64,000 nt of DNA from Asparagopsis taxiformis. Taxonomy: Eukaryota > Rhodophyta > Florideophyceae > Bonnemaisoniales > Bonnemaisoniaceae. Made by a program: the position numbers and the translations under genes. The DNA lies in NCBI GenBank assembly GCA_030407315.1, contig JALQPE010002906.1, forward strand, positions 21,463 to 85,462, read 5' to 3'. Under the pieces are notes generated by a model. That model was not told the DNA's origin and did no database searches. It worked only from the letters and a program-made list of their open reading frames with translations. Position 1 is the first letter of the stretch; each line of letters begins with the position of its first letter. Positions 22,742 through 33,849 of this stretch are shown one piece after another.

Positions 22742-23335
22742 CTGTTTCCTGACTTCATAATTCCTTCCTCACCCTTCCCTAGGTCGGAAAAGGACGGAAG
22801 TCCCTGCCGCTTACAGCGGAAGCAATTTACCAGGGATGCTTACAGCAAAGTCATCGTTACGATGACTTTGCTGTAAGAAAATAAATCATTACAGCAGCCA
22901 TGATTTTTTACCCGGTAAAAAAATTCTTGGCCACTGTAATTGAAACGCTTTCTTACAGCAAAGTCATCGTAACGATGACTTTGCTGTAAGAAAATAAATC
23001 ATTACAGCAGCCACGATTTTTCACCCGGTAAAAATTCTTGCTGATTTTTTACCCGGTAAAATTTCTTTGGCCACTGCAATGGAAACGTTTCCTTACAGCA
23101 AAGTCATCGTTACGATGACTTTGCTGTAAGAAAATAAATCATTACAGCTGCCATGATTTTTTTACCCGGTGAAAAAATTCTTGGCCACTGTAATGGAAAC
23201 GCTTTCTTACAGCAAAGTCATCGTAACGATGACTTTGCTGTAAGAATCCCCGGTAAACGGCTTCCGCTGTAAGGGGCTGAGAGTTCCGTCCCCCTCCCAC
23301 CTAGGGAAGGGTGAGCAAGGAATTGGGAAGTCAGG
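22742..23335. repeat. Foldback cluster D (four hairpins, longest arms)
   Basis: The most complete member. Terminal inverted arms of roughly 90 bp (22742-22836 and 23240-23335, sharing CTCACCCTTCCCTAGGT and CGCTTACAGCGGAAGC-like blocks) enclose four hairpins, near 22839, 22957, 23094 and 23209, separated by TTTTTTACCCGGT/ACCGGGTAAAAAA-type motifs. This is the architecture of a foldback transposon. Bases 23336-23689 hold nothing recognisable. Confidence 0.85.
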
Positions 23336-23689
23336 AACATGGCTCAGCAGAACGTTTGTACGGCTGTGAGTGGCTTCCAGGAGCATTCTGTGTCATGTGT
23401 TATCTCAGCAACGTCTCTTATAGTCGAACCTCACGGGTTGTCAAGGTCTAAAACTAGTCCCCCCTACGGTCTAGCTAGTGAAATCATGTAAAGTTGTAGA
23501 CTAATACAAAAATGTAGCAATCAATAGGCTTAGTAGCACTAAACTATGACATGAAGGTCAGATGTATAGATGAAAATAGAAAGGTGGGCTAAGCGAATAA
23601 TGTTGAGATGAGAAGGACAGAACTTCATAGCAGGGAACAATAGCATAGGTTTTAATACTTCTCGTATGCTATCTATTGCTCCTGTCATA

Positions 23690-25870
23690 CTTTTAATATT
23701 CGACGGTGTGGATGTGGTCCGTGAGGACGTCCTTCTCAGTCTTCAAGTAGATGTGGCCGCGCGTGGGCAGACCATAGACTAAATTCTGCTCCCACAGGAA
23801 GATCTCCTCACCTGAAGCCGACCCCGTAATGGTAAAGGTCACCGCGATCAACTAAGACGGAATAGGGTGGCACATAAAAGTGGTTAACGGGAACCTTCCA
23901 CATGTCGGCGTCCGTATGGACCAGGCATACATGACTATAAGGTGCAGCTACTATAAAGAACCCATCGGATCCGCTCGACATCATGAAATAGGATGGGGAT
24001 TGGGTAGGTCCGACTCCTCAAAATTGGGATACTCAGAAGTCCGTGTGCCCATCCTGGTCCGCAGCCCCATCTGTTTTAAGAAGCAGCCGTAATCCTGTCT
24101 TCGGGAAAAAGACAGGATCCTCACCCTCCATTCCCAACTTCAAGAAATCCGCACAAACACCAAGAGCAAGCTCTGCCACCAACTTGTTCCTGTACATATC
24201 CAAATTCCCCTCCTCCAGCTTGTCGCACAATTCACACCGCGGCAGGGGGAGTCGCCCACGACCACCATCTATGCGGTCCTTCGCAGCACCCACGTTGTGG
24301 ATGAAATGCCACGGCGAAGGATCAAAACCGGGCTTGGCGAAATCTGGGGGCTCGTCCTGTGGTTTCCTGTCTTCATAATCAGAATCAGACTGCTGGGAGG
24401 GTTTCTGTGGCTTTTCAACCTCCTCAACCAGCTGGAACTGTCGAGAAAAGTGACTGAAGAGGTCATGCGTCGCGCTACCAGCCGTGGACGACTGCAAGAG
24501 GCCTTCCACAACAACCACCCCCATGTTGTCCAGCAACGCCGCTTCACCGCAAAGTACTATTCCACCACCGAGTCCTCAGCACCTGGCGATGCAGCTGCCA
24601 GGAATGCTGCCGCCTTTATTTCCGCCCGCACCGTCTCTACCGTCGTAATTTCCATGTAGTACTTCATCGGGCTACCAGACGCAATTGCGCTGGGGAGAAC
24701 GGCGGCCACATTCTCATCGACGATACTGTCGGGAATAGGATTTTCATGGGCGTCGTCGAACTGGAGAATCGGCTCCCGAGAACGTCCTCTGGAAGCCGAC
24801 TTGGATTTCTTTGACGACGACTTTGATGAAGTCTCACTGAGCTTCCTCTTTTAAAAGTACCAAATTTGGTAGAGGGCTCGGGCGTCGCAGAAGCGGTTTC
24901 CCAGTTGCGCTTCCCAAGGATGGAGCTTTTACCCGCATCCTTGGGTGCGCTCTCCAGCTCGACGACCTGAACAGGGCTCGCACCACCCGCCGTCGCTGTT
25001 CCACCACGACCGGAACGACTCTCTTTCAGGCAGGTACTCCTTTTGGGCATCACTTTCCCAGAAGTTTCCACTCCGGACGATGCAGACACGACAGGGGTAG
25101 TGGCAGAAACAGAGGCAGCCTCGGAATAGCTGGAAGAATCTAATTGAGGTGGTACTACCTAAATTGGATTCTTCAAAGGCAAAGGAATGGAGGATGAAGG
25201 GATGGTCAGGGAAATGGAAGGGGAAGGGTTGGCGGAATCATGACCACATGTGACTGGGAGCGCAGCATGTGGGATGTGTGGGTCCACCACGTAAAATTGT
25301 TTCCGCATTTACATGTCGCGGTAGCCAGTTACGCGCAGGAGCATTTTCCTGGCGTCCTTTCAAAACATAGACTTCCGATTGGGAAAGATGTTCTCAAACT
25401 TGGAGCCATTGGAGGGCCTTCCCTGGGATGTAAGTCCGCTCAGAACCCCTTCTTGGGCACCATCAGCGCAAAAACTTCGACAACGCGTGAGTGAATGTCG
25501 AAGCTCTTGCTCGGGTCACCCACGCTGGGAATGGAGCCATCCAGCATCCTCAACACATCCGAAACGTTCCAATACTCGGCCACCTCCTTCACGTACCCGA
25601 AGATTTCCAACAAACCAGCAATCCATTCCTGCCCAATGGTACCAACCGAGTTCGGTTTCAGCCCGGCCCACCAACGGCTACAAGTGTAGTACGCCGTCAT
25701 CTCGAGGTTGACACAATTTTGGACGTCCGGAGCACCCCTAAACGATCCGTTGAACAACAATTTCACCGTACACCCAGCCAGATTCTCCGTCGAAGAGAAC
25801 TGCACGAACTCTGGCCTGTTCGGAATAGTTTTCTGCAGCCAAATCCGTTTTCAAGAATTGCTCCATCGTT
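23690..25870 (-). pseudogene. Decayed gene of unknown function
   Basis: Several long minus-strand open pieces line up head to tail in shifting frames: 25805-25440 (121 codons), 25089-24664, 24536-24033 (167 codons) and two more ending in stops near 23800 and 23692. The middle is Ser/Lys-rich and low-complexity. The 167-codon piece is acidic with a CELC pair. The last pieces are rich in aromatic residues. The consistent strand and protein-like composition suggest one gene of roughly 700 codons with at least four frameshifts, or one with small introns. I do not recognise the family. It is cargo of the CACTA element. Confidence 0.45.
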
Positions 25871-27745
25871 GCAGACTTCTTCAACCACTAGCCAACGACC
25901 TCTGATATTCACTTTGCGAGGTTCAACTTGCACTTCAGACGAACTATACTGGGCAATATTGATGCATGTCTCGCTTGCTGAAGGAGATTTACTCTTCTCC
26001 GCTACTTCTCCGCTATAGTGCAGAATTATATTTCTCCGCCACTAAATTCAACCATTAAGAAACCTTTCCTGGCTTTCATTCGATCCAATGAACTGTTTCA
26101 CCACAATGATTTTTCCTATGCTCATTACTTTATGCACAATGATTGCTATTTCATCCGGGCTCGACCTACTCAATATCGTTTTGCTATCTTGTATCGCATT
26201 CCCTAAACACCATCCTGGCCAAGACGTATCCACTTCCGTTTGTTACGCAGTGATGCTCTAAGCACTAATACTGAATCTGATTTTCTCATGCACGTAGTTC
26301 CTACTCGTATACTCTACCATATTCTCGGCCCTATTCACAAGGTGAAAACACGATGTCTCGTTGAATCGTACTCGGTGTGATATCTTAAATTAGGATACAT
26401 TTATATATTGCAATGCAGACTCACTGCTCGCTTGAAACATGAAAATTATAAAAATTCTTCGACACTGCTGTTTCCTAACCGCCACCATCCACGTGGCCCG
26501 CTTTGACTGCCTGCCAAGTGTACTCGGAGCATACAATGACGTTATCGATATATACCATCCAATCATCACTGGAAGCGCGGACTCCTCGTCCAGGAAAGTG
26601 CGCCATTTTTCTTACTCTTCACCTCCGCCTGTCCTGTAGGCCCCATATGCTAGTGTTTTTCCTATATTTCTGTAGTGATGACGTCATTCTAGACAATAAA
26701 AGGCGGTAGAAGATACGATAATGTGCGCCTCCTCTGCCAGATCATGTGCTTCCAAGCGTAATTCGCAGCCTAGGTATCGTTTTTCTGGGCCTCCCATCGC
26801 ACCGCTCCGTTTCAAACTCATCCCTCTATTTTTCTCCTACACGTCATTTCCGCCCGTAGAGTACTACTTAAACGAAAGATTCTGGAAATCCCTGTTTCCA
26901 TCTTCATATCCGTCGGAAACAAAGCAACAACCCTGGCCGTGGAAGCCGTATAGATCATCTAAACTGCTTCCAAAGCGTAAGTTTTAGATCATCAATACGG
27001 CTTCCAAGGCCAAAGTTGTTGCTTTGTCTCCGACGGATATGAACCATGATGGTACGTTTCCACAACTCACGCCACTAACCCAGTTTTCTATTCGTTTTCT
27101 CTTTCTCAGGTTTCCAGTCGGTGAGTGTTCCACTTCTACTTTCATTTATCTTTCTCTCTTACCACTTCTCCACTAATTTTCTTTTCTGCCTGTGAGTACA
27201 TATCTCAATTTGGGATGCAATGGTATTTGTTAAGGTACGTTAGTCTCCTAATCACCATCAATTTCCCTCTCCAATTCAACGTCACTAACTTGTTTCCTTT
27301 CTATACATCATTTTTTCTTCTTCTCTTCATTTCCTAGCTTATTCATGCAGCTCAATCAGTTGATAGATTTCTAGACTTTTCTAGTAGTTTTAGTTTTACT
27401 CGTCGGAATAGTGTTAGTTGTAGTAGCATTTTTAACATAGGGATTGTTTATTCTCAATGTAGCCTGCGCAAATAAACAAATCCAGAGTGAAGCTTCCCAT
27501 ATCGCACCCTCTTAGATTGCTACCTATCCTACCGCGTATACCTCTCGCTAGCTCATAGTCACTACGAAATAAAAATTCCTAGCCGTACTATTCTGTCCAT
27601 TCCCATATGAATACCGTCCATGCCCCATCCTCATAGCGCTAGAACTGCCTTCCTCTACCCCAGAAAGATGCCCACGACAGCGTGACGCTCCATCTCATCC
27701 ACCACTCCCAGACACCGAATTTTACTATATCAGGACACTACTTTT
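25871..27745. other. AT-rich non-coding stretch
   Basis: No gene is seen. A short inverted repeat (GCAACAACCCTGGCCGTGGA near 26925 against a diverged complement near 27005-27025) is the only structure noted. Confidence 0.45.
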
Positions 27746-28110
27746 ACTGTCTCCAGGTGCTGCCCAGGGCAGCACGAAATACTGTCTCCAGGTGCTGCCC
27801 AGGGCAGCACGAAATACTGTCTCCAGGTGCTGCCCAGGACAGCACAAAGTACTATCTCCAGGTGCTGCCCAGGGCAGCACAAAGTACTGTCTACAGGTGC
27901 TGCCCAGGGCAGCACAAAGTACTGTCTACAGGTGCTGCCCAGGGCAGCACGAAATACTGTCTACAGGTACTGCCCAGGGCAGCACAAAGTACTGTCTACA
28001 GGTACTGCCCAGGGCAGCACAAAGTACTGTCTCCAGGTACTGCCCAGGACAGTGAAAATCACTGTCTCCAGGTACTGCCCAGGACAGTGCACCGTGTTGG
28101 TTCCATCTAT
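27746..28110 (+). repeat. 35-bp minisatellite with internal palindrome
   Basis: About ten units, each with ACTGTCT followed by the palindrome GTGCTGCCCAGGGCAGCAC, at an exact 35-bp spacing (27746, 27781, 27816 and onward). Because 35 is not a multiple of three, the open frame across it is not a gene. Confidence 0.9.
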
Positions 28111-28215
28111 TGTCCCAGGCAGCGTATTTCACTATCCGGCCATGTTGCCTTGGCCAATACAAAACACTATCCGCCAACACTGCCCAGTACAGTAAATTAC
28201 ATCATATCCAGCTAT

Positions 28216-28430
28216 TGAATAAATCATTAATTTTTACTGTCTCCATTCACTGCCTCAGACAGTACTGTGAGACAGTGTTTTTTACTGTCTGCAGACAGTG
28301 TTCCGTACTGTCTGCCAGACAGTGCAAATCACTGTCTCCAAGTGTGGCATTAATTTTCATTTGCCGCATAGTGATTTTTACTGTCTCAGACAGTAAAAAT
28401 CACTGTCTCGCAGTACTGTCTGAGGCCCCC
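28216..28430. repeat. Right subterminal repeats of the CACTA element
   Basis: Multiple GACAGTAAAAATCACTGTC-type inverted motifs mirror the left subterminal block. Confidence 0.78.
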
Positions 28431-28449
28431 TTTTCAACACCGTAGTGGC

Positions 28450-28537
28450 ATTGCTGTCGCCGGTCGTGTCCGCCGAGATTCGAATTCCGCGGAAAAACGT
28501 AAATATTTGCAATTTCGGAATTGCCACGTATACTACA
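28450..28537 (-). repeat. Gypsy 3' LTR, proximal part
   Basis: It matches 41449-41536 and completes the LTR interrupted by the CACTA element. On the minus strand the LTR begins TGTAGTATACGTGG. Confidence 0.92.
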
Positions 28538-28550
28538 CAGCCCCACCCCC
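28538..28550 (-). other. Gypsy polypurine tract
   Basis: The minus strand reads GGGGGTGGGGC just before the LTR start, as expected for plus-strand priming. Confidence 0.75.
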
Positions 28551-28914
28551 ACACGTGGACGTCCCGGCCACGCGAGGCCTTCAGGACGCGCCTGAGACAC
28601 GGGCCGTGGCGCCTTTTCGGGTACAACTGCGGACGTGGCAGTTGTCCCGAAAAATCTCGTTTAAACGTACGCGGCCCGGTGGCTGATCGAATCGCCACGG
28701 CGCCGGAGCGCGCGCGTGCGCTCCGGCTCTTTCGTAATCAACGCGGCCCGCCCGTTGGCGTCGTACGTCAATGCCTCGCTTAGGCGTTTCCCTGCAACGA
28801 ATGCAGTGTCCAATTCCACCACGCGGGTGTGCTTCAATTCAGCGCGATACGTGCGCAGGCCGCGGCCCTTTCGTGAATCTGCCAGCGGGCATTACGACAA
28901 CGGTCGTCCGAAGG

Positions 28915-28923
28915 TTATTTAAG
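28915..28923 (+). promoter_or_regulatory. TATA-like box for the antisense gene
   Basis: TTATTTAAG lies 63 bp before the first ATG of the antisense frame in an otherwise GC-rich region. The role is inferred from position only. Confidence 0.35.
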
Positions 28924-28985
28924 CCGCGGCTTAACGTGATAGCGATCGTCGCTCACCCTTCCTCTCACCATCGTCATCCAGGCCG

Positions 28986-31355
28986 TTGCCTTTCGTTCTC
29001 CCTTACCCTTTTCCCCCGCTGGGTACTACTACCTCCGTTCCTTTCGTTCTGTTGTTCCGTTTCGCCCGCGTGGCTCTCGTTTTCGTGCTCGTTGCACTGT
29101 TCGTCTTCGTTGCGTACGAACTGACCACGATGGTCACTACGCGTAGCACCGATACCCACACTCCGCGGCCCGCCGGCTCTGCTGGAGGTGGAGCGAGGAA
29201 CCCTTCGCAGGGCGCTCCCTCCCTCGTCGTGGCCGGTGCGCCGCCAGCGACGGAAGCGTCCGTCGCGCCCGCCCCATCCGTTAGGGCGGGTCAAGCCGTT
29301 GCTTCGCAGGCCGTCGCCTCTTCGTCTCGCCCGACGGCTCCGTCTCGCCTGGTGGCTTCCGTGACGCCTGCCGAGGCTGCCAGGGCCGATGCCCCACGTG
29401 ATGATGACGCAACGGCGTCCGACTCGGGGAATTCGTCACCCGTCATTCCGGCCGCCGCGGCCCCGTCGACGGGTGCAGCCGCGATGACAGCGGCCGCTCG
29501 TTCGCGTCGTGCTGTGGCGGCGGCCCGCACGGGCGTGCCTCGTCGTGATGGCTCGCCGCGTTCCCCTCGCCAGGATCCCTCGCCGGAGGGTGGTGACCCC
29601 GTTGGGACAGTCGGCACCGCCTCACGTGGCGGTGCGGCGCTAAACGTAGGCGTCCTGACCCACGCGTGGGCTGCGTTGCCCCGCGTGGGCATTACGGATG
29701 ACGATCTCGCCACGTTGGCCAGAGATCGTCTGGACGCCCGCGCGGTCGTCGACTATATGCGTTCCGCCGAGGATACGTGGGGGCGGGCAGCCGGGCGTCG
29801 TTTCGCCAACGGGCCACCGGGATCGGAACGTTACCAGATCCCGGCGTCGATACGTTGCGACCGCTCGTGGTTGCGTGACGTCAACGACGCGATCTACGTC
29901 GATCGTATGGACGCCTTCCTGTGGAAGGGGACGCCCGAGGAACCGCCGTTCATCTCGGTGGCGTCCGTATTCGTATGTCCGCGGAAACTTTCCGAACGGC
30001 AACGTGCCGAATGGAAGACTGCTCTTTCGTTGAGCGTCATCTCCAAAAGTGTCGTGTCGTACGACGACCACTTCGCGCTCCGTCACGTGAACGCAGACGA
30101 CTACCGCGTGTCGCACGCGTCAGCTCCGTGGGTCGTCCCGAGCGAGCTCTACTTCCCGCCGTTGCCGGAAGTAGTAGAGGAGTTTCCGTACCCCCGTGGG
30201 TCGTCCACATTGTTACCACGCGTGGTACATTATTTCACCGATGCCGTGAAGGACGCGCCTGCCCCCGTGAAGGAACGTTTCCTCATGGCCGTGGATATCG
30301 AACACGCAGCGATGCTCGCATGCTCGCTGTTCGTGGAACGTCGTGTGTTCGGGCGCGCATGCCTACTGCCGGAGTCCACGTTGGACTTCCTGGCCGACTA
30401 CGAGATGCTTCGTGCAATCCCGGTGGACGGTTCCGACACGTTTGTCTCCGTTACCAGCGCGTTGGCTGAGGCTCGCGGCGCCCTTGCGTTGGGGCCGGAG
30501 TATCGCGTTGTACGCCCGATTACGCGACCGGGGACAACCAGAGTTCGTCCAGGTACGAAGTGATGGGGCTTACGTGCCGCGGGTCGCTTCCCGTTCCGAA
30601 CGCCGTCGTGGCAATCGTGCCGGTTATTTCGGCGGCCTCGGGGGCAACGAGCGCCCCCGAGGGACGCGTTCTGGCCGTCGTGGCCATCAAAACGAAGCGC
30701 CGCGTGCGCCGGATCCTCGAGAGGTCGTGCCACGCGAGGCTACGGAAGGGGGCAACGTTGCCCACGTCAGTCGTCCGGATGTGGCCACGCCGGCCGAACG
30801 CGCGCCACGGTTCGTTAGCCTGGACGACCGCGTCTCCGATGAGGATGCCCGTCGGCTTCTCGGTACGTCGATGGCCGCTCCGCCTCGTGCGGACGGCTGG
30901 GTTATTCGTTCCCTCATCTCGTCCGTGGCTCGCGCAGCCGAAGAGTTCAGGGCCCAGACGTTGGACCTGACTGCCCGCTTGGCAACGGAACGCGCGATTT
31001 CCGAGCGTCTCGCCGCGGCGACTCGTAGTTACGCGCCGCCCGTTGGCGTTCGTAATGACCTTACGGTTATGCGAGTGGCGGCGGCTTCGGCGACCCCGCC
31101 GGGTATGGTCACGCAGCGGCGTACCTGCCACGCGACCCCGCTTCGGCGCGCCCTTCGGATACGCGCAGTCACGGAACTGCGGATCCTTACGCTAGGGATC
31201 CCGCGTCGCGTCGCGAGCGAGCCCCCGTGGTCACGCAGACCGTCGATCCGTATGCGCCGGGCTTCGTTCAGCCCAGTCGCAGCCGCAGCCACGATAGCCG
31301 CGGCGAAGGCCCTGGTCCGTATGACCCTGCGGGCAAGCGTTCTCGTCGCTACTAG
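28986..31355 (+). pseudogene. Antisense accessory gene of the gypsy element, function unknown
   Basis: A 525-codon frame (28986-30563) continues after two frame changes (about 30540-30600 and about 31080) to a clear end at 31355, for about 790 codons in all. The first 48 residues are hydrophobic; the next ATG (29130) may be the true start. Residues 50-220 are Ala/Pro/Ser-rich. From about 235 to 500 there is a compact, charged globular domain. The third segment has a helical, coiled-coil-like stretch (AAEEFRAQTLDLTARLATERAISERLAAA) followed by a disordered Arg/Ser/Pro-rich tail. I do not recognise a family, though the layout (disordered head, globular core, basic tail) recalls Gag proteins. 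It is opposite to gag-pol and lies between integrase and 3' LTR, the position of antisense genes in some large plant gypsy elements. Confidence 0.55.
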
Positions 31356-33849
31356 GTCGTTCCTAGGCTAGTTCGTAGGCCACGTCGGCTCCAGCATCGT
31401 GTTACTTCGTAAACTTCGTCTTGTTTCTTTGCGTAATCGCATGGCTCCGTTGAGCTTCGTAATTTGCGTTTGGCAGGTCGTCTGCAGCGGGGGAGGGGTT
31501 AGCGTTAAGCCCCTCCCCACAATTTTTTGTTGTGGCGTCTACCCCGTCGGGTGTCGTAAGGCTTACGTAGCCCGTGCTTCGAGTTCGCGGCGGCGCGTGC
31601 CCGTTGGCAGGTTCATAACACACGCAATTATTCGGCAAAGCGGCGGCGCGTAGCGGCGGCTTTTCACTGCGAGTGGTACGTTAACCTCGATCATAGAGCC
31701 CGTTGGCGTGCGTATCATTTAGTAACTAACTCGGAAATCGTTTCCGCCGTCGTTTCTCGTTCGGATAACCCCGTCGGGTGTCGAATTTCGTTGAGCGTTC
31801 GAGCTCTTTGGCGCGTAGCACGTCGGTGCCAATTTTAATTTGCTCCGATGAGCTGGACGGAAAATTCGCTAACGTCAGACCGACTCGCGCGTGAGTTGGT
31901 TTGACGTTTCACGCCGTGGCGTGTACGCAGTAATTCGTCGCAGTACGTTGCGGTTCCGTTAACGACGTGGTTGCCGGCGGGCTTGGCTTTTCGTATAGCC
32001 GTTGACGTAATTAGCGCCGTCGCGCTTCACGTTCCCGCGGCTTCACGTTGGCCAGTGGCGTTATCATTTTGTAACTATCTCGGAATTCGTTTCCGCCGTC
32101 GTTCCTCGTGCGGATAACCCCGTCGGGTGTCGAATTCCGTTGAGCATTCGAGCTCTTTGGCACGTAGCACGTCGGTGCCAATTTTAATTTGCTCCGATGA
32201 GCTGGACGGAAAATTCGCTAAGCGTCAGGCCGACTCGCGCGTGAGTTGGCTTGACGTTTCACGCCGTTGCGTGTACGCGGCAGTGCGTCGTGGTGCGTCG
32301 CGGTTCCGTTGACAACGTCTTTGCCGGCGGGCTTGGCTTTTCGTATAGCCGTTAACACCGTTAGCGCCGTCGCGCTTCACGTTCCCGCGGCTTCACGTTA
32401 GCCGGTGGCGCAATCGTTGCGCTAGTCCGCTTCGCGTGGTGGCGTCGTTCGCCGCGGCGTCCGAGGAGCGTTTCGTTAGCTCATCCGTTATGTGGTGCGA
32501 CGTGCACCTGGGCATACGTAATGCTCGCCCTCTACGCCGTTGCGTAATTTCGTTTATTCGACTTGCGAACCCGACGGGGACGCGATTGACGGAGTCGTTT
32601 CGCATGCCCGCGGGCGTTTGAGGCTGCCTCGTGAGCCAAGTTCGTCGGCAGACGTTGCCTTCAGCTGTGCCGTTTACGTTGGCTACCGCTTGTACGCCGT
32701 TGCGTATTCGTATTTCGTTTCGTGCGTTCGACCCGTTGGCGTGCGTCGTTATCGTTAGCGACGTCCGCGTACGCGTTCGTATCCTGGCCGACGTGGCCGG
32801 TGGCGCGCGCGCCTTCGAATTCGAACGGGTCTAAGCTCGTTAGCTTCTCGTTTTGCGACGCGGACGTGCGCGTCTTAGCCTTCGTGACCGTACGTGGTCA
32901 ACCCCTTTCGGGTTTGCTCGTGCGTTTCGACTAGCCGGCGGGCTTTTCGCTTTCGCGTGTCATTCGCTATGCCCGCGTGGCGGACACCGTTGTGTCGTTC
33001 CGTGGTTGCCGTACGTGGCTACCGTGTTCGGCGTCGTGCCTCACGATGGCGATTCGGTTCGCCGTCCGTCGTCGCGGCCTCGTTGGCTCGTCGTTCGCAC
33101 GCTTTACTCGCGCGCTTCGTGCGCTGAGACCCGTTGGTCTAATTCGTCGGCTAACGTATAGCTTCGTTCCGCTTCGTGCGGGAAGTTTCGTAATGAGGCC
33201 GTTGCCATCTTCGTTGGGGACGCGTCCGTCCTACGTCGTTTCTCCGCCTTCCGGCGTCACGTTGCCGTTAGCTCGCGAGCTGTTTGGCGTTGACCTCGTT
33301 GGTCGATGCGACTCGTTGTCAGCGGCTGTCCACGGGGACGTACGATGGCTCACGTGACATGCCAAAATTACGAAATTTTCGGGGCACGCGTGTCCCGAGA
33401 TTTGGCCGGATTAGCGCACTGTAATCGGCCCGATTTTTCGTACCGTGCGTCCATGGCCCGCTGGCCCAAGTATAATTTTTCGCGCGAAAAATCTGACGTG
33501 TTGTCCGTCCGTGGCCCGTGGTGTCGTCACCTTTGCCCGTGGGGCGGTCAACACTGTCGAGCCAGTCGTGGCTCTTCACATCGTGTGAATCGTCCGCGCG
33601 TGGACTCGTCGTCCAATCTTTCGTTGGCGCTCGTGCCTCCACCAACGTATGGTGTCGAAAACGAAAAGAGCGACGGCTCTAGCACGCATCGCGCCCCCCC
33701 CAACGCAAGGGTGGACGTCCCGGCCACTCGTTGTGCCTTCGCTTCTCGTTCGTGCGGCTCGTCGCCTTCGTTTGTTGCATCGTGCAACGTCGCGCACGCG
33801 TGCGCTTAACCCGACGCTCGTGTGCGTTTTCGGGGGCCGTCGTGGCCTT
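31356..33849. other. GC-rich non-coding spacer of the gypsy element
   Basis: Dense in TTCG, ACGT and CGTT words, with no convincing gene. It separates the antisense gene from the chromodomain end of pol and includes the 350-bp tandem duplication listed next. Confidence 0.5.
31711..32410 (+). repeat. Tandem duplication, 350-bp period
   Basis: Bases 31711-32060 and 32061-32410 are close to 95% alike by eye, starting at ATCATTT.GTAACTA and ending at CTTCACGTT.GCC.GTGGCG. Confidence 0.9.

Larger units (their letters stand above)
13798..28447. mobile_element. CACTA-type DNA transposon inside the gypsy LTR
   Basis: The left end reads CACTACGGTGTTGGGAA and the right end is its inverted counterpart (TTCAACACCGTAGTG). 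The intact LTR at 41440-41460 shows the empty site, so the limits are exact, with a 2-bp GC duplication (13796-13797, 28448-28449). Subterminal sequences are packed with inverted GACAGTAAA/TTTACTGTC motifs, as expected of CACTA elements. No transposase is recognisable inside the 14.65 kb, so it is probably non-autonomous. The cargo is satellite-like repeats, foldback clusters, an importin-like fragment and an unknown decayed gene. Confidence 0.88.

Noticed and set aside
27682..28218. A 178-codon open frame with Gln/Cys-rich repeats
   Set aside because: It is a 35-bp minisatellite. The period is not a multiple of three and all frames are equally open.
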